From: CAZVIJ01 sp964626735
GTDB lineage: Bacteria > Patescibacteriota > Dojkabacteria > JAOAGR01
DNA length: 19,179 nt
Direction of reading: 5' to 3'
Assembly (NCBI GenBank): GCA_964626735.1
Contig: CAZVIJ010000033.1
Location: 1-19,179 of the forward strand
The translations under genes and the position numbers were made by a program. Under the pieces are notes generated by a model. It had not been told where the DNA came from. It ran no database searches and saw only the letters and a program-made list of their open reading frames with translations. Position 1 is the first letter of the stretch. Every line of letters begins with the position of its first letter. Of this stretch, positions 7,059 to 14,549 are shown piece after piece.

Positions 7059-8852
7059 ATGGAGACCAGGTCAGAGTTCAAGGACAATATTTCCTACATC
7101 GCGAAAACGTTTGCGTACTCGCTCAAAGTCGCTCCAGTAGAAACGGTCGTAATCTTTTTTGTCAGTATCGGTGCGATTGTAGCGCCAATCCTCATGGGGT
7201 ACGTGTTCAAGAATGTGCTTGATCGACTCATACGGCCGGACTTCTCCCTCAACCTGGTGATGGCTCCGTTTCTCGTATATCTTGGTATCAAGGCTGTATC
7301 CAGAGTCAGCGAAATCGTGCGAAGCTCACTTGTCTTCAATTTCCTGACGTGGAAAATGCAGAACAATTTCTGGCTCGATTACCACCGTAAGCTTTTCGAT
7401 GTCGATATCGCCGCTTTCGAGGATTCTCAAACATACAACCTGTTCGTAAAGGCAAGCGATATCTCGAAATGGAAGCTGGCCGACCTCGTTCGCGATATGG
7501 CGCTGGTTGTGGGTGGATTTATTACTTTCGTGCTGGCCCTGTTCGTTACCGTGAAGTTCGGATATGAGATACCGCTTATCTTAATACTCGCATCGATTCC
7601 AAGTTTCATCGTATCCTTGAAATTCAGCAAGGCACTCTGGTCGATCTTCGACTCTGGAGGAGAAAACTATAAGAAGATCAATTACCTCGCAAGCCTCGTC
7701 ACATCGCCGAGTTTTATGCCGGAGCTGAGAATATTCGGGGTCAAGCCGAAGATATTTAAGTCTGCCGTCGATATCCAACGGGACTTCTACGACAAGAATA
7801 AAACGCAAGCATGGCTTTTCGGAATCGGGAATGTCGTGGCATATCTTTTCGCCTTTGCCGGAAGCGCATTCATTTTGTTGTCTCAACTGAATGGACTATC
7901 GAAAGGATTGATTACAGTCGGCGAGTTTACTCTCATCATGGCTGCGGTCTTCGCCTTGTCCGATTCCCTTGAACAGACCCTTACGAGCGTTGGGAGCGTA
8001 TACACGCTCAGCAGGCAGGTCGGTTACTATTTCCAGGTGCTTGGCATGAAACCTGAAATTGTCGAGCCCGACACGCCGATAGTACCGGAATATGCGACGC
8101 GTGCTCCACGTATCGAATTCAGGAATGTATCGTTCAGGTACAAAGAAGGCGCAAGGAACATACTCGAAAATCTTTCGTTCGTTATCGAGCCGGGGGAGAA
8201 CGTTGCGCTTGTTGGAGAGAATGGAGCAGGGAAAAGCACCATCATCAAGCTCCTGGTGCGGTTCTACGATGTCACCGAAGGGGAGATCCTGATCAACGGG
8301 GTGAACATCAAGGAAGTCGATCGTGACTGGTGGTACAAGCAGCTCGGTACATTATTCCAACAGTTCATCCATTACAATTTCCCCGTCCACGAAAGCATCA
8401 CGCTCGAAGCCCACGGTGGCGACGAGGCAAAGATGAAACTCGCAGCACAGCAGAGCGGGGCAAATGAGTTTATCGAAAAATTCCCGAACGGGTACAACCA
8501 AATGCTTGGCGTGCATTATGAGAACGGTACCGAGCTTTCGGGAGGGCAATGGCAAAAGATGGCCCTTGCCCGCGCGTTTTACCGTGAGCCAGCGCTGCTC
8601 ATCTTGGATGAACCTACATCAGCAATCGATGCCCAGGCTGAGTTCGAGATCTTCAACAACATCAACGAGCTGTACCGCGACGACAAATCGCTGTTGATCG
8701 TATCCCATCGTTTCTCGACGGTACGCAACGCGGAAAAGATATTGGTGCTCGAGAACGGGAAAATCGTCGAGCAAGGATCGCATAATTCGTTGATGGATTT
8801 GAACGGGCTATACGCCAGGATGTTCAACGTGCAGGCTGAAGGGTACAAATAG
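7059..8852 (+). CDS. ABC exporter, fused membrane and ATPase domains
   Basis: A 597-aa half-transporter of the MsbA/multidrug type. The N-terminal membrane domain (about 25-325) has six likely helices. The ATPase domain (about 350-597) has Walker A GENGAGKS (386-393), the Q-loop at FQQ (433-435), signature LSGGQ (493-497), Walker B LLILDE (513-518), D-loop SAID and the switch His550 (SHR). All catalytic residues are present, so it should be active as a homodimer, or as a heterodimer with a partner encoded elsewhere. The substrate cannot be read from sequence. It follows the cupredoxin gene by 20 bp but has its own extended -10 box right before the ATG, so it may be transcribed separately and need not be part of copper handling. 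The stop lies 4 bp from the convergent gene. Confidence 0.95.
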   Translation: METRSEFKDNISYIAKTFAYSLKVAPVETVVIFFVSIGAIVAPILMGYVFKNVLDRLIRPDFSLNLVMAPFLVYLGIKAVSRVSEIVRSSLVFNFLTWKMQNNFWLDYHRKLFDVDIAAFEDSQTYNLFVKASDISKWKLADLVRDMALVVGGFITFVLALFVTVKFGYEIPLILILASIPSFIVSLKFSKALWSIFDSGGENYKKINYLASLVTSPSFMPELRIFGVKPKIFKSAVDIQRDFYDKNKTQAWLFGIGNVVAYLFAFAGSAFILLSQLNGLSKGLITVGEFTLIMAAVFALSDSLEQTLTSVGSVYTLSRQVGYYFQVLGMKPEIVEPDTPIVPEYATRAPRIEFRNVSFRYKEGARNILENLSFVIEPGENVALVGENGAGKSTIIKLLVRFYDVTEGEILINGVNIKEVDRDWWYKQLGTLFQQFIHYNFPVHESITLEAHGGDEAKMKLAAQQSGANEFIEKFPNGYNQMLGVHYENGTELSGGQWQKMALARAFYREPALLILDEPTSAIDAQAEFEIFNNINELYRDDKSLLIVSHRFSTVRNAEKILVLENGKIVEQGSHNSLMDLNGLYARMFNVQAEGYK

Positions 8853-8856
8853 GTAA

Positions 8857-9945
8857 TCACCTTGCCTTGTGTTGTGTTTTTGTCCGCTTGCCGAGATGCT
8901 CAATCAGATCTACCGGCGATTTGATATCGTTTCTTTTCAAATACCGGGGCATAAGTGGTGCGGAGAGCAATTCCGATTCAACCATGGTGAGAGCAGCCGC
9001 GAGCGTCTCCATAACCTCATCGGTATGGAATGGAAGCTCGACGACAATATCCAGTACAGTTTCATCGGTTGATTCGACGTTCCCGTTCGCCCGGTCGATC
9101 GTTTTTTGTGCAAACGCGAAACGCTTCAGGAATACGATGGGAGCGGCTGCATCAGGAAGGTCGAAGTATTCCAGCAAAGCCATCATATGCGGATGGTACT
9201 GCCCCGTTACGCGCGTGATCGGAAAGAGGAGTGCGTCTCGTCCTTCGCGAATGCGGTTGGGCGTAAACATCTTGTTGTACGATGCCGCGCCGGGAGGAAG
9301 GATACCGAACCTATTCGGGGAAGCAAGCGAGCCCTTGCGGTTCATGATGACATGGTAATTCCGATCGTTACCCGCGACCATATGTACGCCGATGCCGAAT
9401 CGCAGCTGCGGGTACGGGACGCCCGTTGCCATGGCAAGGAACCATTGCAGCCTGGGATTCTCGACCATCTTCGCCTCCAAGTAGCCTCTGCTGATGCTTT
9501 TCATGGTATGGGTACGAACCGTCCACGCATTTGCAACAAAGGTAATGGGGCTAAGGACATTGTCGCTGTGTTGCAGGAAAAAATCGGGCACGATGCTTAC
9601 GGCGCCCGCGGTTACGTCATGGATCGTTTCCAGCACGTCTTGCTTCATTTGTATTTCCCTAACGACATTAGAGAATACCGGCACAAACTTGTCGGGAATA
9701 AGGGGGCGCAGAGTATCTTCGCTCAGTGAACATAATGCAGCCATGTACTTTCGCGCTTCAAGATAGTATTGCTGGTTGCGTACGCTTTCCAGTTCCGGAC
9801 CGGTTTGGAACACGGCTTTCCTCAATGCCCCGAACGTTTGTTGGAGCACCAGATTTTGCTGGATAGTTGATGCAGCTTGTTCGAATGCACCAACGTTATC
9901 GGCAATCGGTAGAGCGTATTGTTCGGGAGTATAGGGATTGACCAT
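8857..9945 (-). CDS. Unrecognised 362-aa protein
   Basis: An open reading frame of 362 codons with clean coding character and no close shadow competitor; I do not recognise the family. There is no signal peptide or clear membrane segment. The N-terminal third looks helical (Gln/Ala/Leu-rich), the middle has a Gly/Pro-rich stretch (GILPPG, about 216-221) with nearby Asn, Arg and His, and the C-terminus is strongly basic (about 333-362). It begins MVNPYTPEQYALP. The start is supported by TATAAT eight bases upstream. The stop is only 4 bp from the ABC exporter stop on the other strand. It stands alone, with no operon partner to suggest a role. It is about the same size as the other unrecognised protein at 11712-12836, but I see no convincing similarity between them by eye. 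Confidence 0.8.
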   Translation of the reverse strand: MVNPYTPEQYALPIADNVGAFEQAASTIQQNLVLQQTFGALRKAVFQTGPELESVRNQQYYLEARKYMAALCSLSEDTLRPLIPDKFVPVFSNVVREIQMKQDVLETIHDVTAGAVSIVPDFFLQHSDNVLSPITFVANAWTVRTHTMKSISRGYLEAKMVENPRLQWFLAMATGVPYPQLRFGIGVHMVAGNDRNYHVIMNRKGSLASPNRFGILPPGAASYNKMFTPNRIREGRDALLFPITRVTGQYHPHMMALLEYFDLPDAAAPIVFLKRFAFAQKTIDRANGNVESTDETVLDIVVELPFHTDEVMETLAAALTMVESELLSAPLMPRYLKRNDIKSPVDLIEHLGKRTKTQHKAR

Positions 9946-10094
9946 TGGTTGCTATTATACCTCACAAACTGAATTAAGGATTTACCCACGCAAAGCCACT
10001 TTTCCTGAGATAACGGTTGTTCATCTATGATTACATCAAGGAAAGCTCAATGAAACTTATCGCAGGCAAGGCGCGGTACTGGTAACGCTGATTC
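9946..10094. other. Spacer between the ferredoxin gene end and the 362-aa protein promoter
   Basis: A 149-bp stretch holding only the -10 box at its left end. I see no hairpin followed by a T run that could end the ferredoxin transcript, no RNA gene and no convincing short gene. Confidence 0.5.
9954..9959 (-). promoter_or_regulatory. -10 box for the 362-aa protein gene
   Basis: Read on the minus strand this is a perfect TATAAT, eight bases before the ATG that begins at 9945. The predicted mRNA would have a leader of zero to two bases. No -35 hexamer is apparent. Confidence 0.6.
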
Positions 10095-10376
10095 TTACTG
10101 ATCCTCCAGTCGGATGATACTCGTAGGGCAGCAATCTTCGACATCGAGATTCGTCTCGTAATCCTCTTGGTCGATGTGCCCGACATACATGTTCTTTATG
10201 GGAATAGAGTCTTTGAGCGTCGCTTTTCCGTCTTCTCCAATCTCCCAGTTCTTCGGATCGACCTCCGGGTTCAGGAAACTGTACGTCAGATCGNNNNNNN
10301 NNNATCCTATGCACCGCTCGCGAAAGTGAGTCACTTTGATCGTTCGATCAACGACTGTGGAATTCGTCACGTCCAT
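10095..10376 (-). CDS. Ferredoxin, [4Fe-4S]-type (contains N run over the CxxC motif)
   Basis: A 93-aa small iron-sulfur electron carrier. The start of the cluster motif is visible as HFRERCIG, followed by four codons hidden by N; downstream come a NWEIGEDGKATL stretch and a late CCP (DVEDCCPTSIIRL), the usual position of the last cluster cysteine before Pro. The masked codons read TNN NNN NNN NNC, which exactly permits CIG-C-x-x-C. Both halves resemble divergent single-cluster ferredoxins in which the DGKA(T/V)L stretch follows the cluster. The ATG shares one base with the TGA stop of the U32 gene (TGATG on the minus strand), so the two are translationally coupled; an in-frame TTG one codon earlier is less likely. 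It probably donates electrons to the U32 protein, by inference. Confidence 0.82.
   Translation of the reverse strand: MDVTNSTVVDRTIKVTHFRERCIGXXXXDLTYSFLNPEVDPKNWEIGEDGKATLKDSIPIKNMYVGHIDQEDYETNLDVEDCCPTSIIRLEDQ
10294..10303. other. Run of ten N inside the ferredoxin gene
   Basis: Unresolved bases covering four codons. On the coding strand the first codon keeps T at its first position and the last keeps C at its third, both compatible with Cys codons of a C-x-x-C-x-x-C ferredoxin motif. Confidence 0.95.
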
Positions 10377-11614
10377 CAAGCTTTGTTAATCAGATAAAAT
10401 TTATCTTTCGCGCGTATTCGGTCGGCGACTTTGAGGGTAAATCTCGATCCCCGATCTGCAGAGGTCCGTTTTTCGTCGTTAACGAAAATGTCCTTAACCT
10501 GCCCGCGGAATACTCCGGTTTTCGGCCCAATGATTACGTACTCTTGCCCTTCGGTGACGGTACCTGAACGTACCTCAACTTCAATGACGCCAGCTTTCGC
10601 GAAGTAATTTAACACATCTCCGACATACTCTTTTTCTTGCGTTGCCTTGCTTCCGTATGCGCCGCTCCATTCCTTCATTTGCTTCCCGAGATAGAAGCCT
10701 GTTCCGAGCCCCCGATTGTAGACCGACTCCAAAGATTGCATCCAGCCGTCAATCTTTTCTTTCGTATAGGTCCCGTCCTTAATCGCCGATAGGGCTTCGC
10801 GGTAGCATCGAACGACAGTATCGACATACTCGGGAGACCGTCCTCTTCCCTCGATTTTCAGAACGGCAACTCCGGAATCGACTATCTGATCCAGAAGACC
10901 GATTGTGCATAAATCCTCAGGACTCATGACGAAGTTATTGTCGATTTTCAGTTGGTTGCCGTCTTCGTCGGTCACCGTGTAGGTTCGTCTGCAATTTTGC
11001 TTGCAGGCGCCGCGGTTTGCGGAAGAATTATGGGTGTACAGGCTCATCGAGCAGCGGCCGCTGAGAGCAACGCACATCGCGCCGTGGATGAATACTTCGA
11101 TCTCGACAAGCCTTCCCGATGGCCCGGTAACGTTTTGCACCTTGATCTCGTCGCAGATTTTCTTGATCATGAGCAAATTCAGCTCTCGCGCTAGTACGAT
11201 TCGGTCGGCGACGGCTGCGTAAAACTTTATCGTCCCGATATTGGAAATCGACATCTGGGTAGAGAGGTGTACCTCGACGCCAACCTCGCGAGCGTACATC
11301 ACAGCTGCCATGTCGGATGCGATTATCGCATCGACGCCATACGCCTTTACAGCGTCGATAATCACCTTCGTGAGCTTAAGGTCGTGGTCGTATAGAATCG
11401 TATTGAGGGTCAGGTAGCATTTGACGCCGCGTTTGTGGCAGGTTTCGGCAACGGCTTTCATGTCCTGCACGGTAAAGTTATTGACGGACGCAGCCCGCAT
11501 ATTGAGTTGGGTAACACCGAAATAGACTGCATCGCATCCTGCATTTATCGCGGCAGTAAGACTTTCTAACGAGCCTACCGGAGCCAGCAGCTCCGGCATA
11601 TCTATATGATCCAT
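10376..11614 (-). CDS. U32 peptidase-family protein, TrhP-like RNA hydroxylase candidate
   Basis: A 412-aa member of the U32 family, opening with PELLAPVGSLESL and then AGCDAVYFG, typical of its TIM-barrel start. Candidate [4Fe-4S] ligands are Cys181 (FIHGAMC), Cys188 (SGRCSMS), Cys204 and Cys208 (RGACKQNC), the arrangement of the TrhP/RlhA/UbiU-V iron-sulfur proteins. A C-terminal beta domain (about 330-412) follows. Despite the name, characterised members with these cysteines hydroxylate RNA or quinone precursors; the length near 410-450 aa and the CRRTY context are closest to TrhP, which makes 5-hydroxyuridine at the tRNA wobble base. RlhA proteins are larger. A ferredoxin gene overlaps its stop by one base, supporting a redox role. 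A perfect TATAAT lies ten bases before the ATG. The exact substrate is uncertain. Confidence 0.93.
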   Translation of the reverse strand: MDHIDMPELLAPVGSLESLTAAINAGCDAVYFGVTQLNMRAASVNNFTVQDMKAVAETCHKRGVKCYLTLNTILYDHDLKLTKVIIDAVKAYGVDAIIASDMAAVMYAREVGVEVHLSTQMSISNIGTIKFYAAVADRIVLARELNLLMIKKICDEIKVQNVTGPSGRLVEIEVFIHGAMCVALSGRCSMSLYTHNSSANRGACKQNCRRTYTVTDEDGNQLKIDNNFVMSPEDLCTIGLLDQIVDSGVAVLKIEGRGRSPEYVDTVVRCYREALSAIKDGTYTKEKIDGWMQSLESVYNRGLGTGFYLGKQMKEWSGAYGSKATQEKEYVGDVLNYFAKAGVIEVEVRSGTVTEGQEYVIIGPKTGVFRGQVKDIFVNDEKRTSADRGSRFTLKVADRIRAKDKFYLINKA

Positions 11615-11624
11615 GGTGTCATGA

Positions 11625-11630
11625 ATTATA
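11625..11630 (-). promoter_or_regulatory. -10 box for the U32-ferredoxin operon
   Basis: A perfect TATAAT on the minus strand, ten bases before the ATG at 11614. It predicts a transcription start near 11618 and a leader of only about four bases. Confidence 0.6.
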
Positions 11631-11652
11631 CGGGGGGACGAAGCAGTTTCTT

Positions 11653-11666
11653 GTGACCGAAGTCAC
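11653..11666. promoter_or_regulatory. GTGA-N6-TCAC palindrome, candidate CRP/FNR-type operator
   Basis: GTGAC-CGAA-GTCAC, with T on the left flank giving TGTGA-N6-TCACC (9 of 10 to the CRP core TGTGA-N6-TCACA). Its centre (11659.5) is 41.5 bp upstream of the predicted U32 transcription start, the classical class II activator position, and about 53 bp upstream of the start on the other side. Confidence 0.45.
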
Positions 11667-11700
11667 CGTCCTTCTTTATGCTCGCGCGAATACCTGATGG

Positions 11701-11706
11701 TATAAT
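11701..11706 (+). promoter_or_regulatory. Extended -10 box for the 374-aa protein gene, leaderless arrangement
   Basis: TGG-TATAAT, a perfect extended -10 (TG at 11698-11699), with the GTG start codon five bases later. The transcription start is expected on or beside the GTG, which supports this start choice. Confidence 0.65.
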
Positions 11707-11711
11707 TAGGT

Positions 11712-12836
11712 GTGATAAACTCCTTCTTAGGATTCGATACGAATCACGAAATCGTTGCGGACAGGACAAATACCGCGCGGGCAGTTGTCGCCGCTTCGAT
11801 GACAGGAAACGGCCAACTAGTACCCGATTTCGACGTAGAATACGGAACACATACGATGATGTATGCCGGCTTGAATCAATTGGCTAGAAACAGGAGGAAT
11901 TGCGTGGTGGTGACTGTTCGGGCCCGCATGGATGAAGCTGTCGATATCGCTCGCGACGGAATCGCAAATCCTTCGGATCAGAAATTGTCTACGGCTATGA
12001 CCAAAGCATTGATGGCCGACAGGGAATTCGCTGCTCGAATTGTGGCGCCCTTTTACCAACCGACCGAGGCCGCAAGAGTCGGCGAAAACATGGCATGGTA
12101 TACCGAAAGGCTGCATCAAATCTACGGCGCTCGACACATAGCGCTTACCGTATTGGGTCGGAACGGAAGCGCGTTGCGAATGGCGCACCAAGAAATTGGA
12201 GCTATTCCGGGAACATACCCGCAAATAATCGGCGTTACCCAATCGAAAACGTTCCGTACGCTTAAGCGGGAATTCGACGGCGCGAAAGTTTTCCAGGCAC
12301 CCGAAGAAGTAAAGGAACATAGAATTTTTCCGCAGCCCCGAGATTACGAAATGGTCGCTCCCGCGATGTATTTCTTGGTGAATGGGTCGCGTACGGCAGC
12401 AGAAACGGTCCGCTGCTATTTCGACAATTGGAGCACATCATGGGCAACCGGTATTTACAAGGTGAACGACGCGCATGTTGTGCACGGATTTCTCTACTTT
12501 AACGGCTTTCAAGTGCTCTACAGGAAGGAAAGCGTGATAAATCTGCCGAATGGAGGAGAGCATTATAAAGTGAGGGACTTTCTGCGGGGAGAAATAAACA
12601 GTAGCGGCTCGAATATCGCCAGCTTCATTAAAGCAACGCAAGGGATGCTGGATGGTAGACCAGTAGTTTATCGCGAAACCGAGCAGGCGCCGATGCATAT
12701 GCTTTTCCCCGGTTTCTTAGCCATAACGAGCGCTTCGCGCCTGACTTACCCTACATCGGTATCGTATGTGTTAAGCAAACAGCGAATACGACAGTCCGAT
12801 GCGTGGAGTTCTCGTTTTGGCCTGGCGCCATTCTAA
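11712..12836 (+). CDS. Unrecognised 374-aa protein
   Basis: A 374-codon gene with a GTG start (MINSFLGFDTNHE) chosen because a perfect extended -10 box ends five bases before it. I do not recognise a family. No signal peptide or membrane helix is apparent. It reads as a globular, probably enzymatic or binding protein: an N-terminal stretch with GYGT-like turns (DVEYGTHTMMYAGLNQLA, about 35-52), a central region with many aromatic and charged residues, and a C-terminal half with several Tyr, Trp and Phe (YFDNWSTSW, about 236-244). Its stop lies 2 bp from the stop of the convergent HerA-like gene. It shares its promoter region with the U32-ferredoxin operon, so the two may be regulated together; this is the only hint at a role. 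Confidence 0.8.
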   Translation: MINSFLGFDTNHEIVADRTNTARAVVAASMTGNGQLVPDFDVEYGTHTMMYAGLNQLARNRRNCVVVTVRARMDEAVDIARDGIANPSDQKLSTAMTKALMADREFAARIVAPFYQPTEAARVGENMAWYTERLHQIYGARHIALTVLGRNGSALRMAHQEIGAIPGTYPQIIGVTQSKTFRTLKREFDGAKVFQAPEEVKEHRIFPQPRDYEMVAPAMYFLVNGSRTAAETVRCYFDNWSTSWATGIYKVNDAHVVHGFLYFNGFQVLYRKESVINLPNGGEHYKVRDFLRGEINSSGSNIASFIKATQGMLDGRPVVYRETEQAPMHMLFPGFLAITSASRLTYPTSVSYVLSKQRIRQSDAWSSRFGLAPF

Positions 12837-12838
12837 GG

Positions 12839-14386
12839 TTACCTCCTGCGCTTAATTCCCAACACTCCCAGTATCCCTCTCGTAATTTCCCTGGTAAGGG
12901 TTCTACCGACATCGCGCGCGATGGGATTCTTGGAAATCTGCTCGAATATCGACGGGTCATCTTTTTGAGACTTGCCGTTCCCGGTAGATTTCGATCCTGA
13001 ACCTTGAGTACCGCCGGTCTCAGCAGGAGCCTGCCCGTCGCGAATCTTCGCCTGCAGAATCTCATACGCACTCTGCCGATCGATCTCCTGGTTATATTTC
13101 ATTGATAATTGAGAATTCCTAATTGACATTTGCAACTCCTCCGGAGTTACCGTATCCATCCTTGAACGCGGGCTTGCCATCATCGTTCTGACGAGAGGCG
13201 TCGGCGCGCCGCGTTCGTCCAGTACCGTTACGAGTGCCTCGCCGATGCCAAGCGAGGTAAGAACGGTATCAACCTGATAATACGGCGTCTCCGGGTAGTT
13301 CTCGGCGGTGAGCTTGATCGTCTTGCGGTCTTGTGCGGTGAAAGCCCTCAACGCATGCTGTATTTTCATGCCGAGCTGACTCAGGACGCTTGCGGGTATG
13401 TCGGTCGGGATCTGCGTGATGAAGAAAATTCCGATGCCTTTAGAGCGGATTAGCTTGATGGTCGTATTGATCTCGTCCAAGAGCGTCTTCGACGCCTCTT
13501 CGAAAATCAAATGAGCTTCGTCGATAAAGAAAACGAGCTTCGGCTTCTCGACATCTCCCTCTTCAGGGTACTTCTGGTAAATTTCCGCCAAAAGCGAAAG
13601 CATGAACGTGGAGAAGAGCTTGGGCTTGTTCTGGATATCGGTAAGCCGCAAAATATTTACCACTCCGTAGCCGCGCGAATCGGTACGCATGAGATCCTCG
13701 ACTTCAAAAGAAAGCTCGCCGAAGAATCGGTCTGCGCCTTGCTCTTCGATTTCGATAACCTTGCGGACGATCGTATTCACCGAAGCGCTGCTGATAGCGC
13801 CGTATTCACGCTCGATCGCGTCTTTGCCTTCGTTATTTAGGTACTGGAGCGCGGCTTTGAAGTCTTTCAGATCGAGCAGCGGCAGGCCGTTATCGTCGCA
13901 ATACTTGAATATCAGCGAGACGACGCCCTGCTGAGTTTCGTTCAGCTCGAGAATTTTCGAGAAAAGTACCGGGCCGAATTCGGAAACGGTCGAGCGAAGC
14001 CGGACTCCTTGCTCGGCAGAAATCGAGAGGAACTCGACAGGATAGCGTTCGGGACTCCAGGGTATGCCAATTTTCTGGGAACGGTCCTTAATTTTATCGT
14101 TCAATACACCTTCCTGGGAGATTCCGCTGAAGTCGCCCTTGATATCCATTACGATCGTCGCGACGCCATTCTCCGACAATTGCTCGACAAGCATCTGCAA
14201 GCTTTTCGTTTTTCCGGTTCCCGTCGCGCCTGCGATAAGGCCGTGCCGGTTCATGGTAGAAAGCGGTGCTTTCACGAGCAGCCCGGGGACCGCTTGCTCA
14301 AGCATGGCTCCGCCTAAGACGATCGATTTCCCCTGGAATGTGTAGCCCTTCTGGATGGATTCTGCGAATGCATCATTTGTTGTCAT
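12839..14386 (-). CDS. HerA/DUF853-type P-loop ATPase
   Basis: A 515-aa hexameric-type DNA-pumping or helicase-like ATPase. From the chosen start it opens with MTTNDAFAESIQKGYTFQG, as DUF853 proteins do. Walker A GATGTGKT is at 53-60 after MNRHGLIA, DIKGDFSG follows at 81-88, Walker B LVFFIDEAH is at 284-292, a FFITQ sensor is at 321-325, and a conserved LRAFT (346-350) follows. The C-terminal 60 residues are a Gly/Ser/Lys linker and a basic tail (IKRRR). HerA relatives act in end resection with NurA, but no NurA gene is here, so the role is open. The frame is open to 14602, but that extension lacks family character and overlaps the giant gene; TATCAT six bases before the 14386 ATG supports the shorter form. 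It ends 2 bp from the convergent gene. Confidence 0.92.
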   Translation of the reverse strand: MTTNDAFAESIQKGYTFQGKSIVLGGAMLEQAVPGLLVKAPLSTMNRHGLIAGATGTGKTKSLQMLVEQLSENGVATIVMDIKGDFSGISQEGVLNDKIKDRSQKIGIPWSPERYPVEFLSISAEQGVRLRSTVSEFGPVLFSKILELNETQQGVVSLIFKYCDDNGLPLLDLKDFKAALQYLNNEGKDAIEREYGAISSASVNTIVRKVIEIEEQGADRFFGELSFEVEDLMRTDSRGYGVVNILRLTDIQNKPKLFSTFMLSLLAEIYQKYPEEGDVEKPKLVFFIDEAHLIFEEASKTLLDEINTTIKLIRSKGIGIFFITQIPTDIPASVLSQLGMKIQHALRAFTAQDRKTIKLTAENYPETPYYQVDTVLTSLGIGEALVTVLDERGAPTPLVRTMMASPRSRMDTVTPEELQMSIRNSQLSMKYNQEIDRQSAYEILQAKIRDGQAPAETGGTQGSGSKSTGNGKSQKDDPSIFEQISKNPIARDVGRTLTREITRGILGVLGIKRRR

Positions 14387-14549
14387 ACTACGATGATACC
14401 TGAAAGCTAGGTAGGCTTCCATTACTACTCGAGGTTTTTTTACTTCCTCCCGGAAAATCTGTATCTTGGGAATAGTAAACGTGAGAGCGAGGATTGTTGC
14501 CAAAAGAGCGGAAGAGCCAAGGAAGAAACGCGCTTTCATCAGGCTCTTC
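14387..14549. other. Divergent spacer before the giant repeat protein gene
   Basis: A 163-bp spacer holding the HerA -10 box. The rightward promoter is unclear: TATCTT (14462-14467) and AATAGT (14471-14476) are weak -10 candidates. A run of seven T (14435-14441) has no preceding stem. A GTG at 14481 in the frame of the giant gene is an alternative start. Confidence 0.45.
14393..14398 (-). promoter_or_regulatory. Candidate -10 box for the HerA-like gene, leaderless arrangement
   Basis: TATCAT on the minus strand (5 of 6 to TATAAT), six bases before the ATG at 14386. This spacing matches the other leaderless candidates and decides the start. Confidence 0.5.

Larger units (their letters stand above)
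11615..11711. promoter_or_regulatory. Divergent promoter region between the U32 operon and the 374-aa gene
   Basis: A 97-bp spacer with a -10 box facing each way (11625-11630 minus, 11701-11706 plus) and a GTGA-N6-TCAC palindrome between them. Confidence 0.65.

Noticed and set aside
9106..9729. Plus-strand open frame of 207 codons
   Set aside because: It is antisense to the 362-aa protein, whose promoter and full-length frame are far better supported.
10050..10085. Eleven-codon frame MKLIAGKARYW
   Set aside because: Too short, with no promoter or ribosome-binding support and no neighbours on that strand.
10323..10337. Perfect palindrome AAAGTGA-G-TCACTTT
   Set aside because: It lies within ferredoxin coding sequence, has a one-base spacer unlike the two N6 sites, and is explained by codons for Lys-Val-Thr-His-Phe.
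10377..10379. TTG start one codon before the ferredoxin ATG
   Set aside because: The ATG at 10376 gives a standard TGATG coupling with the U32 stop, making the TTG unnecessary.
11712..14386. HerA-like ATPase plus unknown protein as an anti-phage defence system
   Set aside because: The two genes are convergent, not an operon, and no nuclease, SIR2 or NurA gene accompanies them. The housekeeping-type DUF853 form is the simpler reading.
14..14386. Possible reassignment of TGA to glycine, as in some Patescibacteria
   Set aside because: Several well-bounded genes (copA, HMA-TauE, U32) end in TGA directly next to or overlapping the next gene, and no conserved domain reads through TGA.
14435..14441. 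Run of seven T considered as a terminator
   Set aside because: No stable stem precedes it and no plus-strand gene ends upstream of it.
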